Positions 1 to 11,532 of a DNA stretch of 64,000 bases are shown in pieces. Source of the DNA: Cynocephalus volans (taxonomy: Eukaryota > Chordata > Mammalia > Dermoptera > Cynocephalidae); contig NC_084463.1 in assembly GCF_027409185.1 (NCBI RefSeq), positions 43,068,407 to 43,132,406 on the forward strand. The letters run 5' to 3'. Numbering within the stretch: position 1 is the stretch's first letter; the number at the start of each line of letters is the position of its first letter. The position numbers were made by a program, and so were the translations under genes. A model generated the notes under the pieces. The model did no database searches. It had not been told where the DNA came from and was given only the letters and a program-made list of their open reading frames with translations.

Positions 1-2254
1 TTTCTCTTTCTGCACGTCCACTATTGGAGAATAGAAATGCTACTGATTTTTGTGTGTTGATTTTGTATCCTGCTACTGTGCTGAAATCATTTATCACATC
101 CAAGAGTTTTTATGTAGCGGTTTTAGGCTGTTTGATATATAGGATCATGTCATCTGCAAACAGGGACAGTTTGACTTCATCTTTTCCAATCTGGATGCCC
201 TTTATTTCCTTCTCTTCTCTGATTGCTCTGGCTACTACTTCCAACACTATGTTGAATAGGAGTGGTGAGAATGGGCATCCTTGTCTAGTTCCTGTTCTTA
301 AAGGAATACCTTTCAGCTTTTCCCCGTTCAGGATGATATTGGCCGTGGGTTTATCATATATGGCTTTAATTATTTTGAGATACTTCCCTTCTATACCTAA
401 CTTGTAGAGGCTCTTTGTCATGAATGAGTGTTGAATTTTATCAAATGCTTTTTCACCATCTATAGAGATGATCGTATGGTCCTTGTGTTTGATTTTATTA
501 ATATGGTGTATCACATTTATTGATTTCCATATGTTGAACCAAACTTGCATTCCTGGGATGAATCCCACTTGATCGTGGTGAATAATTTTACGTATGTGTT
601 GTTGTATTCTGTTTGCTAGTATTTTAGTGAGGATTTTTGCATCTATATTCATCAAGGATATTGGCCTGTAGTTTTCTTTTTTGTTTATATCTTTACATGG
701 TTTTGGTATCAGGATGATGTTTGCTTCATAGAATGAGTTTGGGAGATTTGTGTCTGTTCCAATCTTTTGGAATAGTTTGTAAAGAATCAGTGTCAATTCC
801 TCTTTGAATGTTTGGTAAAATTCTGCTGTGAATCCATCTGGTCCTGGGCTTCTCTTTTTGAGAGCTTTCTGATAACAGCTTCAATCTCCTTTATTGTTAT
901 CGGACTGTTCAGATTTTCTACATCTTCATGGTTCAGTTTTGGGAGCTTGTGTGTGTCCAGAAATTTATCCATTTCCTCCAGATTTTCAAACTTGTTGGCG
1001 TATAGTTGTTTATAGTAGTCTCGAATGAGTCCCTGTATTTCAGATGAATCAGTTGTAATATCACCTTTTTCATTTCTAATTTTTGTTATTTGAATCTTCT
1101 CTCTTCTTTTTTTGTTAGCCATGCTAATGGCTTGTCAATTTTATTTATCTTTTCAAAAAAACAACTTTTTGATTCATTGATCTTTTGTGTTGTTTTTTGG
1201 GTTTCAATTTCATTCAGTTCTGCTCTGATCTTAATGATTTCTTTCCATCTGCTAACTTTAGGTTTGGATTGTTCTTGTTTTTCTAGATCTTTAAGGTGAA
1301 GTGTTAGGTTGTTCACTTGCCATCTTTCCATTCTTCTGAGGTGAGCATTTAATGCAATAAATTTCCCCCATAATACTGCTTTTGCAGTATCCCACAGGTT
1401 TTGGTATGATGTATCATTATTTTCATTAGTTTCAATAAATTTTTGATTTTCTGCTTGATTTCTTCTTGGACCCATAAGTCATTAAGTATAATGCTGTTTA
1501 ATTTCCATGTGTTTGTATAGTTTCCAGAATTTCATTTGTTATTGATTTCTAGTTTTAATCCATTATGGTCTGCGAAAATACATGGGATAATTCCAATTTT
1601 TTTGAATTTGTTGAGACTTGATTTGTGACCTAATATGTGATCTATCCTGGAGAATGATCCATGTGCTGATGAGAAGAATGAATATTCTGAGGTTGTTGGA
1701 TGGAATGTTCTGTAGATATCTGCCAAGTCCAATTGGTCTAGAGTCTTGTTTAGATCTTGTGTTTCTCTGCTGATTCTTTGCCTAGATGATCTGTCCAATA
1801 TTGACAGTGGGGTGTTCAGGTCACCTGCTATTATGATATTAGTGTCTATTTCCTTCTTTAGGTCTAATAGAGTTTGTTTTATAAATCTGGCTGCTCCAAC
1901 ATTGGGTGTGTACATATTTATGATTGTTATGTCTTCTTGATGGATCAGTCCTTTTATCATTAAGTAGTGTCCCTCATTGTCTCTTTTTATGGTTTTTAGT
2001 TTCAAGTCTATTTTGTCAGATATAAGAATAGCTACTCCAGCTTGTTTTTATTTTCTGTTTGCATGGTAAATCTTTTTCCATTTTTTCACTCTTAGTCTAT
2101 GTGAATCTTTATGGGTGAGGTGGGTCTCTTGAAGGCAGCATATACTTGGGTCCTCCTTTTTAATCCAGTCAGACAGTCTGTGTCTTTTGATTGGGGAATT
2201 TAAACCTTTTACATTAAGAGTTGTTATTGAAAGGTGTTGATTTATTCCTAGCAT
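1..2254 (-). pseudogene. L1 ORF2 remnant: endonuclease and reverse transcriptase
   Basis: This is the N-terminal half or more of the L1 ORF2 protein, normally about 1,275 residues, which nicks target DNA and reverse-transcribes L1 RNA. The apurinic-type endonuclease is read at 2254-2048 and 2005-1532, with the GDLNTP motif and a C-terminal DHILGHK / DHNGLKLE block. The linker follows at 1475-1086 and 1122-793. The reverse transcriptase is at 796-110, with [13 protein letters not shown] and the catalytic FADD motif at about 149-160. Stops and small shifts at roughly 2005-2048, 1475-1532, 1086-1122 and 793-796 break the frame. The element is therefore dead as a protein source. The C-terminal part lies off the left edge. 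Confidence 0.93.
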
Positions 2255-2444
2255 TTTATTGATTGTTGTTTGGTTGTCTTAGGTGTCTTTTGTTCCTTGC
2301 TTTCTGATTTACTGTTTGGTTTCTGTGTTTGTTGGTTCCTTAGGTTGTAGATAGCCTTTTTGTTTGTTTGTTTTCTCTTCATGAATGCCATTTTTATTAT
2401 ACTAGTGTGTTTTGATTTTTCTTGGGTTTTTATGGCAGTGGTAG

Positions 2445-3440
2445 TTATTTTTCAGGAACCAAACCCAGTACTCCCTTGAGAATTTCTTGTATGGGTGGTT
2501 GTGTGGTGGTGAATTCCCAGAGTTTTAGTTTGTCTGAGAAATATACTATTTGCCCTTCATTTCGGAAGGATAGCCTTGCAGGGTAGAGTATTCTTGGCTG
2601 GCAATCTCTATCTTTTATTATTTTGAATATATCATCCCATTCCTTTCTGCCTTTTAGGGTTTGTGATGAAAAGTGTAATGTTAGCCTGATTGGGGCTCCC
2701 TTATAAGTGATTTGACACTTCTCTCTTGCACCTTTTAAGATTCTCTCTTTGTCTCTGAGTTTTGCCAATTTGACTATAACATGTCTTGGAGAAGTACTTT
2801 TTGGGTTGAATATGTTTGGAGATTGTTGAGCTTCCTGGATCAGAAGATCTTTGATTTTTCCTATACCTGGGAAGTTTTCTGCCACTATTTTGTTGAATAT
2901 GTTTTCAATGCAATCTCCTTTTTCCTCCCCTTCTGGAATACCCATGACTCGGATATTTGAGCACTTAAGGTTGTCTGATATCTCTCTCAGATTTTCTTCA
3001 ATGCCTTTGATTCTTTTTTCTTTCTTTCTTTTTTTTTTTGTCTGCTTGTGATATTTCAAACAGCCCATCTTCAAGTTCAGAGTTTCTCTCTTCAACTTCG
3101 ACAAGCCTGCTGGTTAAACTCTCTGTTGTGTTTTTTATTTCGATGAATAACTTCTTCAGTTCGGCAAGTTCTGCTACATTTTTTTTCAGGGCATTGATTT
3201 CCTTGTACATTTCCTCTTTCAGGTCCTGTATACTTTTCCTCATTTCATCATGATGTTTAGCTGTGTTTTCTTGTATCTCATTCAGTTTCCTTAGAATTAT
3301 CACTCAAAATTCCTTGTCAATCATTTCAATGGCTTCTTGTTCTATGGGATCTAGAGGTTGAGATTTATTATCTTTGGGTTGTGTAGTTTCTTGATTTTTC
3401 GTATTTCTGGTATCTTTTCTTTGATGTTTATTGATTGTGG
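2445..3440 (-). pseudogene. L1 ORF1 remnant (RNA-binding coiled-coil protein)
   Basis: L1 ORF1 encodes the trimeric RNA chaperone that packages L1 RNA. In sense order the sequence shows a coiled coil rich in E, K and L (3303-3050, with repeats such as LKEEMYKEINALKKN), then the RRM-like core (SNIRVMGIPEGE, GDCIENIFNKI), then the C-terminal domain (PRHVIVKLAKLRDKERIL, LSFRNEGQIVYF). Two overlapping frames, 3303-2998 and 3104-2445, are needed to read it. The shift sits at an A-rich run (T-rich on the plus strand, about 3013-3041), consistent with homopolymer slippage. A further in-frame stop near 3303 separates an N-terminal stub that extends to about 3440. Confidence 0.9.
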
Positions 3441-3654
3441 CAGGGGCTTTCACAGTCCACAGGTTTGATACTATTGTCTGACTAAGATGTTGCTGGGGTT
3501 GCCAATTTGGTATGGCTACCTCAGTGACTACTCAGTTGGTCACTAGTGCCTTGCGTGTGTGGTTGCCTCGGGTCTTGGGCCTCTCCGGGGAGCCACCTCT
3601 CTGGTCAGCTTGGACTCTGCTGGGCTCCTAGGTGATGGGGCTGTACTGCAGGGT

Positions 3655-3970
3655 GTCACTCCTGCTGCTGCCGCTTCCCCCACTGCTGCCGCCGCTTCCC
3701 CCACTGCTGCCACTGCCACCACTCACGCCGCTGCCACTGACTCCACTTCCAGGGGCAGTGCTCCGGTGCCACCACTTCCCCTGCTCCCACTGCTACTGCT
3801 CTTGCTGCTTCCCCCACTGCTGCCACTGGCGCCGCTACCACCGGTGCCACTTACGCCGCTACCGCCGCTGCCGCTGCCACCGGCTCCTCTGCTGCTGCCA
3901 CTGCCACCAGTTGCGCCGCTGCTTCTGTCTCCGCTGCCGGCGGTTCCTCCACTGCTGCCACTGCTGCTTC
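3655..3970 (-). repeat. Triplet-rich low-complexity block in the L1 5' UTR
   Basis: A 300-base stretch built from imperfect CTG/CCG/CCA/CTT-type triplets and hexamers, with the unit CTGCCA recurring on the plus strand. It lies in the 5' UTR of the antisense L1. Because the period is a multiple of three, long open frames appear on both strands (Pro/Leu/Ala-rich on plus, Ser/Gly-rich on minus). I treat these as low-complexity artefacts, not genes. The composition (high GC, some CpG) is typical of an L1 promoter region. Confidence 0.75.
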
Positions 3971-4180
3971 CATGGGCGGGCACAGAGTTGCACGGTCACT
4001 GACTGCAAGTGGCGGTGGCTCCAACCTTTCTAGGGGCCCACTCTGGGGTTCGGCTGGGGCAAGTTGCTACCTTTTCTTCTTTCCAAGTAGGCACGATGAT
4101 TTCTTCCATTCCCTGGGGCCCCCGAGTCTTGTATTTCCACCACTGCCGCTGGCTTCAGACTGCCATCTTACCACCGGAAG

Positions 4181-4215
<35 letters not shown>

Positions 4216-4355
4216 ATTTTGTCGATATACATTGTAGCTGATTAATGGTCCCCATCACCAAAACCTCCCTCCCTTCTCCCTCCCCCCTCCCCCCCAACAA
4301 TGTCCTTTCTGTTTGCTTGTTGTATCAACTTCAAATAATTGTTGTTGTTATATCT

Positions 4356-4406
4356 TCTCCCCCCCCCCCCGGTTTGTGTGTGTGTGTGTGTATGTGTGTG
4401 TGTGTG
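4356..4406. repeat. Poly(C) and (TG)n tract in an L1 3' UTR
   Basis: A run of about 12 C is followed by TG dinucleotides with one interruption. The C run is the G-rich 3' UTR tract of the antisense L1 that contains it. Confidence 0.85.
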
Positions 4407-4423
4407 AATTTATATATTAATTT

Positions 4424-5499
4424 TTAGCTCCCTCCAATAAGTGAGAACATGTGGTATTTCTCTTTCTGTGCCTGACTTGTTTCACTTAATATAATTCTCT
4501 CAAGGTCCATCCATGTTGTTGCAAATGGCAGTATTTCATTCGTTTTTATAGCTGAGTAGTATTCCATTGTGTAGATGTACCACATTTTCCGTATCCACTC
4601 ATCTGATGATGGGCATTTGGGCTGGTTCCAACTCTTGGCTATTGTAAAGAGTGCTGCGATGAACATTGGGGAACAGGTATACCTTCGACTTGATGATTTC
4701 CATTCCTCTGGGTATATTCCCAGCAGTGGGATGGCTGGGTCGTATGGTAGATCTATTTGCAATTGTTTAAGGAACCTCCATACCATTTTCCATAGAGGCT
4801 GCACCATTTTGCAGTCCCACCAACAATGTATGAGAGTTCCTTTTTCTCCGCAGCCTCGCCAGCATTTATCGTTCATAGTCTTTTGGATTTTAGCCATCCT
4901 AACTGGGGTTAGATGGTATCTCAATGTGGTTTTTATTTGCATTTCCCGGATGCTGAGTGATGTTGAGCATCTTTTCATATGTCTGTTGGCCATTTGGATA
5001 TCTTCCTTAGAGAAATGCCTACTTAGCTCTTTTGCCCATTTTTTAATTGGGTTGCTTGTTTTCTTCTTGTAAAGTTGTTTGAGTTCCTTATATATTCTGG
5101 ATATTAATCCTTTGTCAGATGTATATTTTGCAAATATTTTCTCCCACTCTGTTGGTTGTCTTTTAACTCTTTTAATTGTTTCTTTTGCTGTGCAGAAGCT
5201 TTTTAGTTTGATATAATCCCATTTGTTTATTTTTCCTTTGGTTGCCCGTGCTTTTGGGGTCGTATTCATGAAGTCTGTGCCCAGTCCTATTTCCTGAAGT
5301 GTTTCCCCTATGTTTTCTTTAAGAAGTTTTATTGTCTCAGGGTGTATATTTAAATCCTTAATCCATTTTGAGTTGATTTTAGTATACGGTGAGAGGTATG
5401 GATCTAGTTTCATTCTCCTGCATATCGATATCCAGTTTTCCCAGCACCACTTGCTGAAGAGGCAGTCCCTTCCCCAGTGAATAGGCTTGGTGCCTTTGT
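4424..5499 (-). pseudogene. L1 ORF2 C-terminal segment, open but 5'-truncated
   Basis: About 358 residues of the ORF2 C-terminus are read without a stop, ending in the family's typical MFSLIGGS. Landmarks in order are [40 protein letters not shown], the Cys/His-rich segment [18 protein letters not shown], and the [11 protein letters not shown] block. The endonuclease and reverse transcriptase are missing because reverse transcription stopped early. The open frame continues a further 29 codons upstream into the outer L1's 5' UTR as far as 5587, but that extension has no ATG at its beginning (TTG) and is a chance fusion. The first L1-derived in-frame Met is the one before KLDPYLSP. Confidence 0.92.
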
Positions 5500-5584
5500 C
5501 ACCGGAAGTCTTCTCAGAGGAGAATCGGGGGCAGCGCGTGGAGTCCCCAGTCCGAGTGCAGCCGCCACCTGTCGGCTCCCAGAT

Positions 5585-6240
5585 CAAACATTTTAAATGA
5601 GCAAAGGATTTAAATAGACATGTCTACAGAGAAGATATGCAAATTATCAATAAGTATGTGGAAATATGCACAACATCGTTAGTGATCCGAAAAATTCAAA
5701 TCAAAATCATAAGGAGGACAATTAACAGCCAATAAAATGGCTATATATACAGACAAACAAGTTTTGCAAAGATGTAGAGAATTTGTAGCTGTCCTAGTTT
5801 TGAATGAGAATGTAAAATTGTGCAGCCAACTTTGGAAAACAATTTGACAGTTTCTCAAACACTATTTATGAAATCACCATATTATTCAGAAATTTCACTC
5901 TTGGATATGTACAAAAAAGAAAAAGTAAAAGATGTATGGCTACAGAAAGAGTCATATATGAATGCTCATATCAGCACTATTTATAATAGCCAAAAGTAAA
6001 TGGAATCCAATTATTAATCCACTAGTAGAAGGAAAAATATTTAGGTGGCATATTTGTGCCATAGAATACTATTCCCTAATTAAAGGGCATTCAGAATTGT
6101 CTAGAGCTCAAGTGGTAAAGGACAGTAAAAGCAATGAGATGATTTATGGACATATTCTAAAGTTAAATTGGGATTATGCTACATAATTGTGCTTTTCACT
6201 ATTCCACATGTCTATATTTTTATGCTTTGGACTTAGTAAT
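5585..6240 (+). mobile_element. Old L1 3' fragment
   Basis: Sense-strand L1 ORF2 C-terminal sequence, heavily mutated. The segments preceding and matching 'cagcactatttataatagcc' and the 'atagaatactattc' block correspond to the same ORF2 region seen cleanly at 4424-5499. The short open frame at 5962-6186 is a remnant of it and is not a gene. Confidence 0.75.
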
Positions 6241-6729
6241 AATTGAAAAAGAATAGCTTTTAAAAAATGAAAATGAACCTAAAGTTGAATATGCTATACA
6301 TGTAGGTCTTTGGCTAGAATTCTTGGAAGAGTCTCCTCATTTTTTTTGTTTTCTGATTGACTGATGGCCACTAATAGGATTATCCAATCAGAACTGGCCT
6401 ACTAGATTCCTTTTAATCTAATCAGAACAAATCTTCAAGGGCCTGCATTTGAATACAGAGTCTATGAATGTGCTGCCTAGGTTCCCACCTGCCATTTTCT
6501 CCTCTCTCATGATTGGCTTCTCTGCTCTTCCCTGCTGGGCTCTGCTATTTTTCAAACAGTGTACAGAGCATCCACCCTGAACCTCAGACCAAAGAGGTGA
6601 GCTGCAGAAAGTGACAACAGCAGGATGGGTGAGTCCACAATTACATCAGAGATGAGGGAGCAGATTCTCTCAGATGTGAACTTTCCTGGGTCAATGTATT
6701 TCTCCATCATTCCCTGACAACTCAAGTCT
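6241..6729. other. Unassigned intergenic sequence
   Basis: I see no gene, tRNA or confidently recognised repeat here. Confidence 0.5.
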
Positions 6730-7128
6730 TGCAGTAGATTGGATGCCCACCCCCAGCCTCATTAAAGCTTAAGTCTCCACTGTGACTGTTAAGAGGGTAG
6801 AAAATCATATTATGATAATTGGAACGTGGAGTCTTGAAGAAGTGATTAGATTGTAGGACTGTGCCGCAGTGAATGGATTAACAATGGTGGTCAGGAGCAT
6901 GATTCTGAGGCCTTTAAAAGAGGAGCACATGAAATGTTCCCTCTGCTTTGCCATTTTCTGCCATGTGAGACACATGGGTCACTGTCACCACCACCAAGGC
7001 CTTCAACTGCTGTGTTCCCTGGACTTTGGACTTCCCAACCTCTGAAACTGTAAGCAATAAATTTTGTTTTCTTACCAATTACCCATTTCTATGTATTTTG
7101 TTATAAGCAATAAAAACAGACTAATACA
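6730..7128 (+). mobile_element. MaLR-type solo LTR (MST/THE1-like)
   Basis: Starts TGCAGTAGATTGG and ends CTAATACA. It includes the motifs gtgactgttaagagggt, gaagtgattagattgtagga, the TTTAAAAGAG box and ataaattttgttttctta near the polyadenylation region, in the order seen in MST/THE1-class LTRs. It is clearly the same family as 32027-32444 and 61287-61653. No matching 5-base flank was found, so the ends may have drifted. Confidence 0.75.
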
Positions 7129-7304
7129 GAAAATTGCTACTAGAGAAGTGTGATGTTGCTTATAATAAATACTTGAAAATGTAGAAACAGCTTTGGAACT
7201 GGGCATTGAAGAGAAGCTGGAGGAATTTGGAGGAACAGGCTAGAAAAAAACTAGATGCTGGTGAAAGTTTAGAATACAAAAAAACCAGGGGAAGTAAGGA
7301 AAAA

Positions 7305-7538
7305 TGTTTTTTAAAGATGACCAGAAAATAAATAAATAAATAAATTAAACAAACAAACAAACAAACAAATAAAATAAAATAAAATAAAAAAATGACCAGT
7401 AAGGGGATCTTAACTCTTGACTTGATGTTGTCAGCACCACGCTCTCCCAAGTGAGCTAACCAGCCATCCCCATATAGGGATCCAAACCTGTGGCCTTGGT
7501 GTCATTAGCACCACACTCTCCCAAGTGAGCCACAGCCC
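7305..7538 (-). mobile_element. CYN-like dimeric tRNA-derived SINE with internal A-rich insertion
   Basis: Read on the minus strand, two tRNA-related units appear in tandem. The first has a 'gtggctcacttgggagagt' A-box region and a 'gggtttggatcc'-like B box (mutated). The second has 'gagcgtggtgctgacaac' and ends at 'gatccccttactggtcat'. Close to its tail the body is interrupted at 7325-7391 by an A-rich stretch in the wrong orientation (A on plus), flanked by the direct repeat ATGACCAG (7317-7324 and 7392-7399). Confidence 0.85.
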
Positions 7539-8779
7539 TCTTTTTATAATTTCTAAAATTGAGATTGTTCTTTCTCTCTGAAGGGCCCTTTCTTCATTTG
7601 TGGCTTTCTCTCTCTTTTTTTGGGTTTTGATATAGTGTTAGGTTGATTTCATTTTGATTAGACACTGTATCCTTTCCCTCTTTCTCTGGAAACTTAACAA
7701 TATTTTTATCTTCACTTTGTATTTCTTACTCTCCTAGCTGAATGTATCTTTTCAGCTATGTTGTTGCTATTCACAATAGTAATTTTGAATATCCATCTAT
7801 TCATTTGACATTTTTTCTACCAACTTTAGTGTATGGCCTTTGATCTCTGATAAATAAATTCAGTCTCATCACTTTGAGTCTCCAGGTATAAGAGTATACA
7901 TAAAATATTAAGGTGAATCATGCAAAGTATTTAGCAGCTCTAGATTACTAAAATTTTAAGAACAAAAATTACTGAAATGGTTTTATATAATATTAAGAAA
8001 TTGTTTGTATTTTTCTTAGGTATGATAATGATATTTATACAAATCTCATTTTTATCCATTACAAATAGGTAATAAAACACCTACAAACTAAACAATATGG
8101 TATATTATATTCACTCTAAATTACTGCCATAATAACTACAGTTGGTGTTGAAAATGATGGCAAAATAACTGAAACACTTGAGGCCTTTTGATTGGTACTT
8201 TTGATGTGTTTTATTATATAATTATCCCTACTATTGTACAAGATTTTCATATTAACATTTTAAAAAAGCACATAAGTAGTTTTTTTTAATAAAAATCTTA
8301 ACAAGCTGCACATTAACTGTATTCCATAATTTTAAAAGGCAAACATCTTTCTGCATATGGTAGTAATGAAGTTTGAGGTTCATTATTGGATCTGGGTATG
8401 CAATTGCTGATGAATGTGTAGATGACAGTTCAGCATTAAAACTTGGACCAAGAGTACTCTAAAAGTCCCTCCAGCTATGGCAATGCTCTGTCAAATATAT
8501 TTGTGTTAGATTTTTTCTCTGAGTTTATTTCAGAAAGCATATTATTACCTTGACATCATAACATTTTTCTACATTTTACTGAAAATCTCTGAGTTAAATC
8601 AATATCTTCAATAAGTTAGTATTATATACTTCATTTTTTTCTGGACTGGTAAAACCACCAATGAAACTTGTCCATTAATAACTCCTACAAACTTCTGTTT
8701 CTCTTATATATGTAACCATTAAAAATATTTTTTTAATGTTCTGTTTTTGTCCTTTCAATCTCCTATTACCTTACATATT
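7539..8779. other. Unassigned AT-rich sequence
   Basis: No gene or clear repeat is visible. The base composition is AT-rich with many short poly(A)/poly(T) runs. Parts may be very old L1, but I cannot anchor them. Confidence 0.45.
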
Positions 8780-9188
8780 TCTCATGTTTTATGGTGAGAA
8801 CTTTTGTAATCTATTCTCTTAGAAATTTTCAAGTATAGAGTACATTGGTAACTATAGTCACCATGTTGTACAACAATATGTCTCTTGAAATTACTCTTTC
8901 TGTCTATCAGAAATATTTTATTCTTTGACCAACATGTCTCCATCTGCCCCCATCCCCTCCCCCAGGTAACCACCACTGTCCTCTCTGCTTCTGTAAGTAA
9001 GACTCTTTAGGATTCACATGTAAGTGAGATCACACTGTATTTGTCTTTCTGTGCATATTTCCCTTAGCATAATAGCCTCCAAGTTCATCCATTTTGTTAC
9101 AAGGGACAAGATTTTCTTTTATTAGTTTTAACACTGAAAAGTATCCTTCTGTTTATATATACCACATTTCTTTATTTATTTAGTCCTG

Positions 9189-10745
9189 AGATTAATCTCT
9201 ATATTTTTTCCTCTGTGTCTGGCTTATTTTACTTAACATAATTTTCTCCAAGCTCATCCATGTTGCTGCAAATGGCAGAATTTCATTCTTTTTTATGGCA
9301 GAGTAGTATTCTATGGTGTATATATACCACGTTCTCATTATCTAGTCATCCATCGATGGACATTTAGGTTGCTTCCATATCTTGGCTATTATCAATAGAG
9401 TTGCGATGAACATCAGAGTGCAGGTATCCCTTTGGTGTGATGATTTTCATTCCTTTGGGTATATATCTAGAAGTGGGATTGCTGCATCATGTGGGAGATA
9501 TATCTGTAGTTGTCTGAGAAACCTCCATACTGTTTTCCATAGTGGCTGTATGAACTTACAATCCCACCAATAATGTAGGAGTGTTCCCTTCTCTCCACAT
9601 CCTTGCCAGTATTTGTTATTCTCCATCTTTCTTACTAAAAGCCAGTCTAACTGGGGTGAGGTGATATCTCAGTGTGGTTTTAATTTGCATTTCCTTGATG
9701 ATTAGTGATGCTGAGCGTTTTTTAAAGTTCCTGTTGGCTATTTGTATGTCTTCCTTTGAAAAATGTCTATTCAGCTCCTTTGCCCATTTTTTAATTGGGC
9801 TATTTGTTTTTTACTGTGTAGTTGCTTGAGTTCCTGGGAATTCTGGATATCGATCCCTTGTCAGATGTATAATTTGCAAATATTTTCATTCTGTAGGTTG
9901 TCATTTTACTCTGTTGATTGCTTTGCTGTGCAGAATCCTTTTAGTTTGATATAGTCCCATTTGTTTATATTTTCTTTGGTTGCTTGTAGTTTTGGGCTCT
10001 CATTCATAAAGTCTGTGCCCAGTCCTAGTTTCTGAATTGTTTCCCCTATATTTTCCCTTAGTAGTTTTACAGTTTAAGGTCTTATACTTAAGTCTTTAAT
10101 CCATTTTGAGTTGATTTTGGTATATGGTGAGAGGTGCAGGTCTCGTTTCTGCATACAGATATCCAATTTTCCCAGCACCATTTATTGAAGGGATAGTCTT
10201 TTCCCTCAAGGTACATTTTTGTTGCCTTTGTTAAATATCAATTGGCTGTAAGTCTGTGGGTTGACTTCTGGGTTTTCTATTCTGTTCCACTAGTCAGAGT
10301 GTCTATATTTATGCCAGTACCATGCTGTTTTGGTTACTATAGCTTTGTAATATAATTTGAAGTCATGTAGTGTTATGCCTCTGGCTTTTTGTTTTGTTTT
10401 GTTTTTGCTCTGGATTGCTTTGGCTATTTGGGGTCTTTTGATGTTCCATATGAATATTAGGATTGTTTTTCTGTTTCTGTCAATACTTTAAATACTTCAG
10501 TCTACTCTTCTGGTTTGCATGGTTTCTGTGGAGAAGTCAGTTGTAATCATTATGTTTGCTGTTCTATAGGTAAGGTGTTTTTTCCTCTGGCATATTATTT
10601 TCATTTTGTTTTTGTGTTTTTGTTTTTAATTTTAATGTGATATGCCAAGGTGTAGTGTTTTTTTCGTTTTTTGTTTTGATTTGTTTTTGTTTGTTTTTTT
10701 GTTTTTTGTTTCTGCATTTATCCTGCTCGGTGATTATGGACGTCA
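9189..10745 (-). mobile_element. Nested antisense L1 fragment with internal deletion
   Basis: 9189 to about 10490 is the ORF2 C-terminus in antisense, less mutated than the host L1 around it. From about 10490 to 10745 the sequence jumps to the L1 ORF1 region (ctataggtaaggtgtttttt, then gatatgccaaggtgtag). The middle of the element is therefore missing or rearranged. No poly(T) or 3' UTR is present at its 3' side, so it is not a clean insertion. The host L1 reads continuously from 9188 to 10746. Confidence 0.65.
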
Positions 10746-11510
10746 AGATGAACTTCATGTCTTAGCTATTGTGAATAATCCTGCAATAAACACAGGAGTT
10801 CAAATATCTCTTTGACATATTGATTTCATTTGTTTTAGATGTATACTTGGGCATGAAATTGCTGGAACATATGGTAGTTCTATTTTTATTATTTTGAGGA
10901 ATATCCATACTGGTTTTCGCAATACCTTTAGCAATGTAAATTCCCACCAACAGTGTACAAGTGTCCATTTCCTCCACACACATTCCAAGTGTTTTCTTTT
11001 TTTTTTCTTTTTTGGTCATAGTCATGGTAACAGCTGTGAGGTAATATCTATTAGAAGTTTCTTTAATTTGTCTTTTCCTGATGACAAGTAATGTTGAACA
11101 TTATTTTTTTCATACGCTTGATGGCATTTGTATATCCCCTTTTGAGAAATATATTTTCATGTGTTTTTTGTTTGTTTTTCACCACTTTTAATTAGGTTGT
11201 TTGTTTTCTTGCTATTGAATTCAGTTTCTTATATATTTTGGATATTAACCACTTATAAGATATATGGTTCCCAAATGCTTTTCTTAGTCTGTAGGTTGTC
11301 TCTACTCTGTTGGTTGTCTCCTCTGTTTTACACAAGCTTTCTAGTTTTATGAAATCCCATGTGTCTATTTTTACCTTAGTTGCCTGTGTTTCAGGAATTA
11401 TCTTCAAAAAATCTTTGCTCAGGCCAATGTCATGAAGCTTTTGCCCTGTGATTTCTTCTAGTAGTTTTACACCTTCAGGTCTGAGGTTTAATTTTTTAAT
11501 TTATTCTAGG

Positions 11511-11532
11511 CTTTGTGTGTGTGTGTGTGTAT
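11511..11532. repeat. (TG)n microsatellite
   Basis: A short GT/TG run inside the old antisense L1. Confidence 0.85.

Larger units (their letters stand above)
4185..5499 (-). mobile_element. 5'-truncated L1 inserted in the 5' UTR of another L1
   Basis: A long T run at 4184-4208 is the poly(A) tail read antisense. It is followed by the L1 3' UTR (with a G-rich tract and a TG repeat when viewed on either strand) and then the C-terminal part of ORF2. The insert is bounded by a perfect 13-base direct repeat, CACCGGAAGTCTT, at 4172-4184 and 5500-5512. This is the target-site duplication expected of L1 target-primed reverse transcription. Outer L1 5' UTR sequence resumes at 5513. The insert has the same orientation as its host and keeps an open ORF2 frame, so it is younger than the outer element. 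Confidence 0.95.
1..5584 (-). mobile_element. L1 retrotransposon, antisense, 3' end outside window
   Basis: Read on the minus strand, this is one L1 in the usual order: 5' UTR (about 5584 down to 3440), ORF1 (about 3440-2445), a short spacer, then ORF2 (2254 running off the left edge). The reading frames are broken but each piece is clearly L1. The 5' UTR is split by a later L1 insertion at 4185-5499. The 5' end is placed near 5584 because an older L1 fragment in the opposite orientation starts there. Its own target duplication cannot be checked because the 3' end lies outside the window. Confidence 0.93.

Noticed and set aside
3559..4033. Long Pro/Leu/Ala-rich and Cys/His-rich open frames in the GC-rich block
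   Set aside because: They are overlapping frames of a triplet repeat in an L1 5' UTR, on both strands, with no non-repetitive domain.
4424..5587. A 387-codon minus-strand frame as a novel gene
   Set aside because: It is the L1 ORF2 C-terminus plus a chance 29-codon extension into the outer L1's 5' UTR, starting at TTG.
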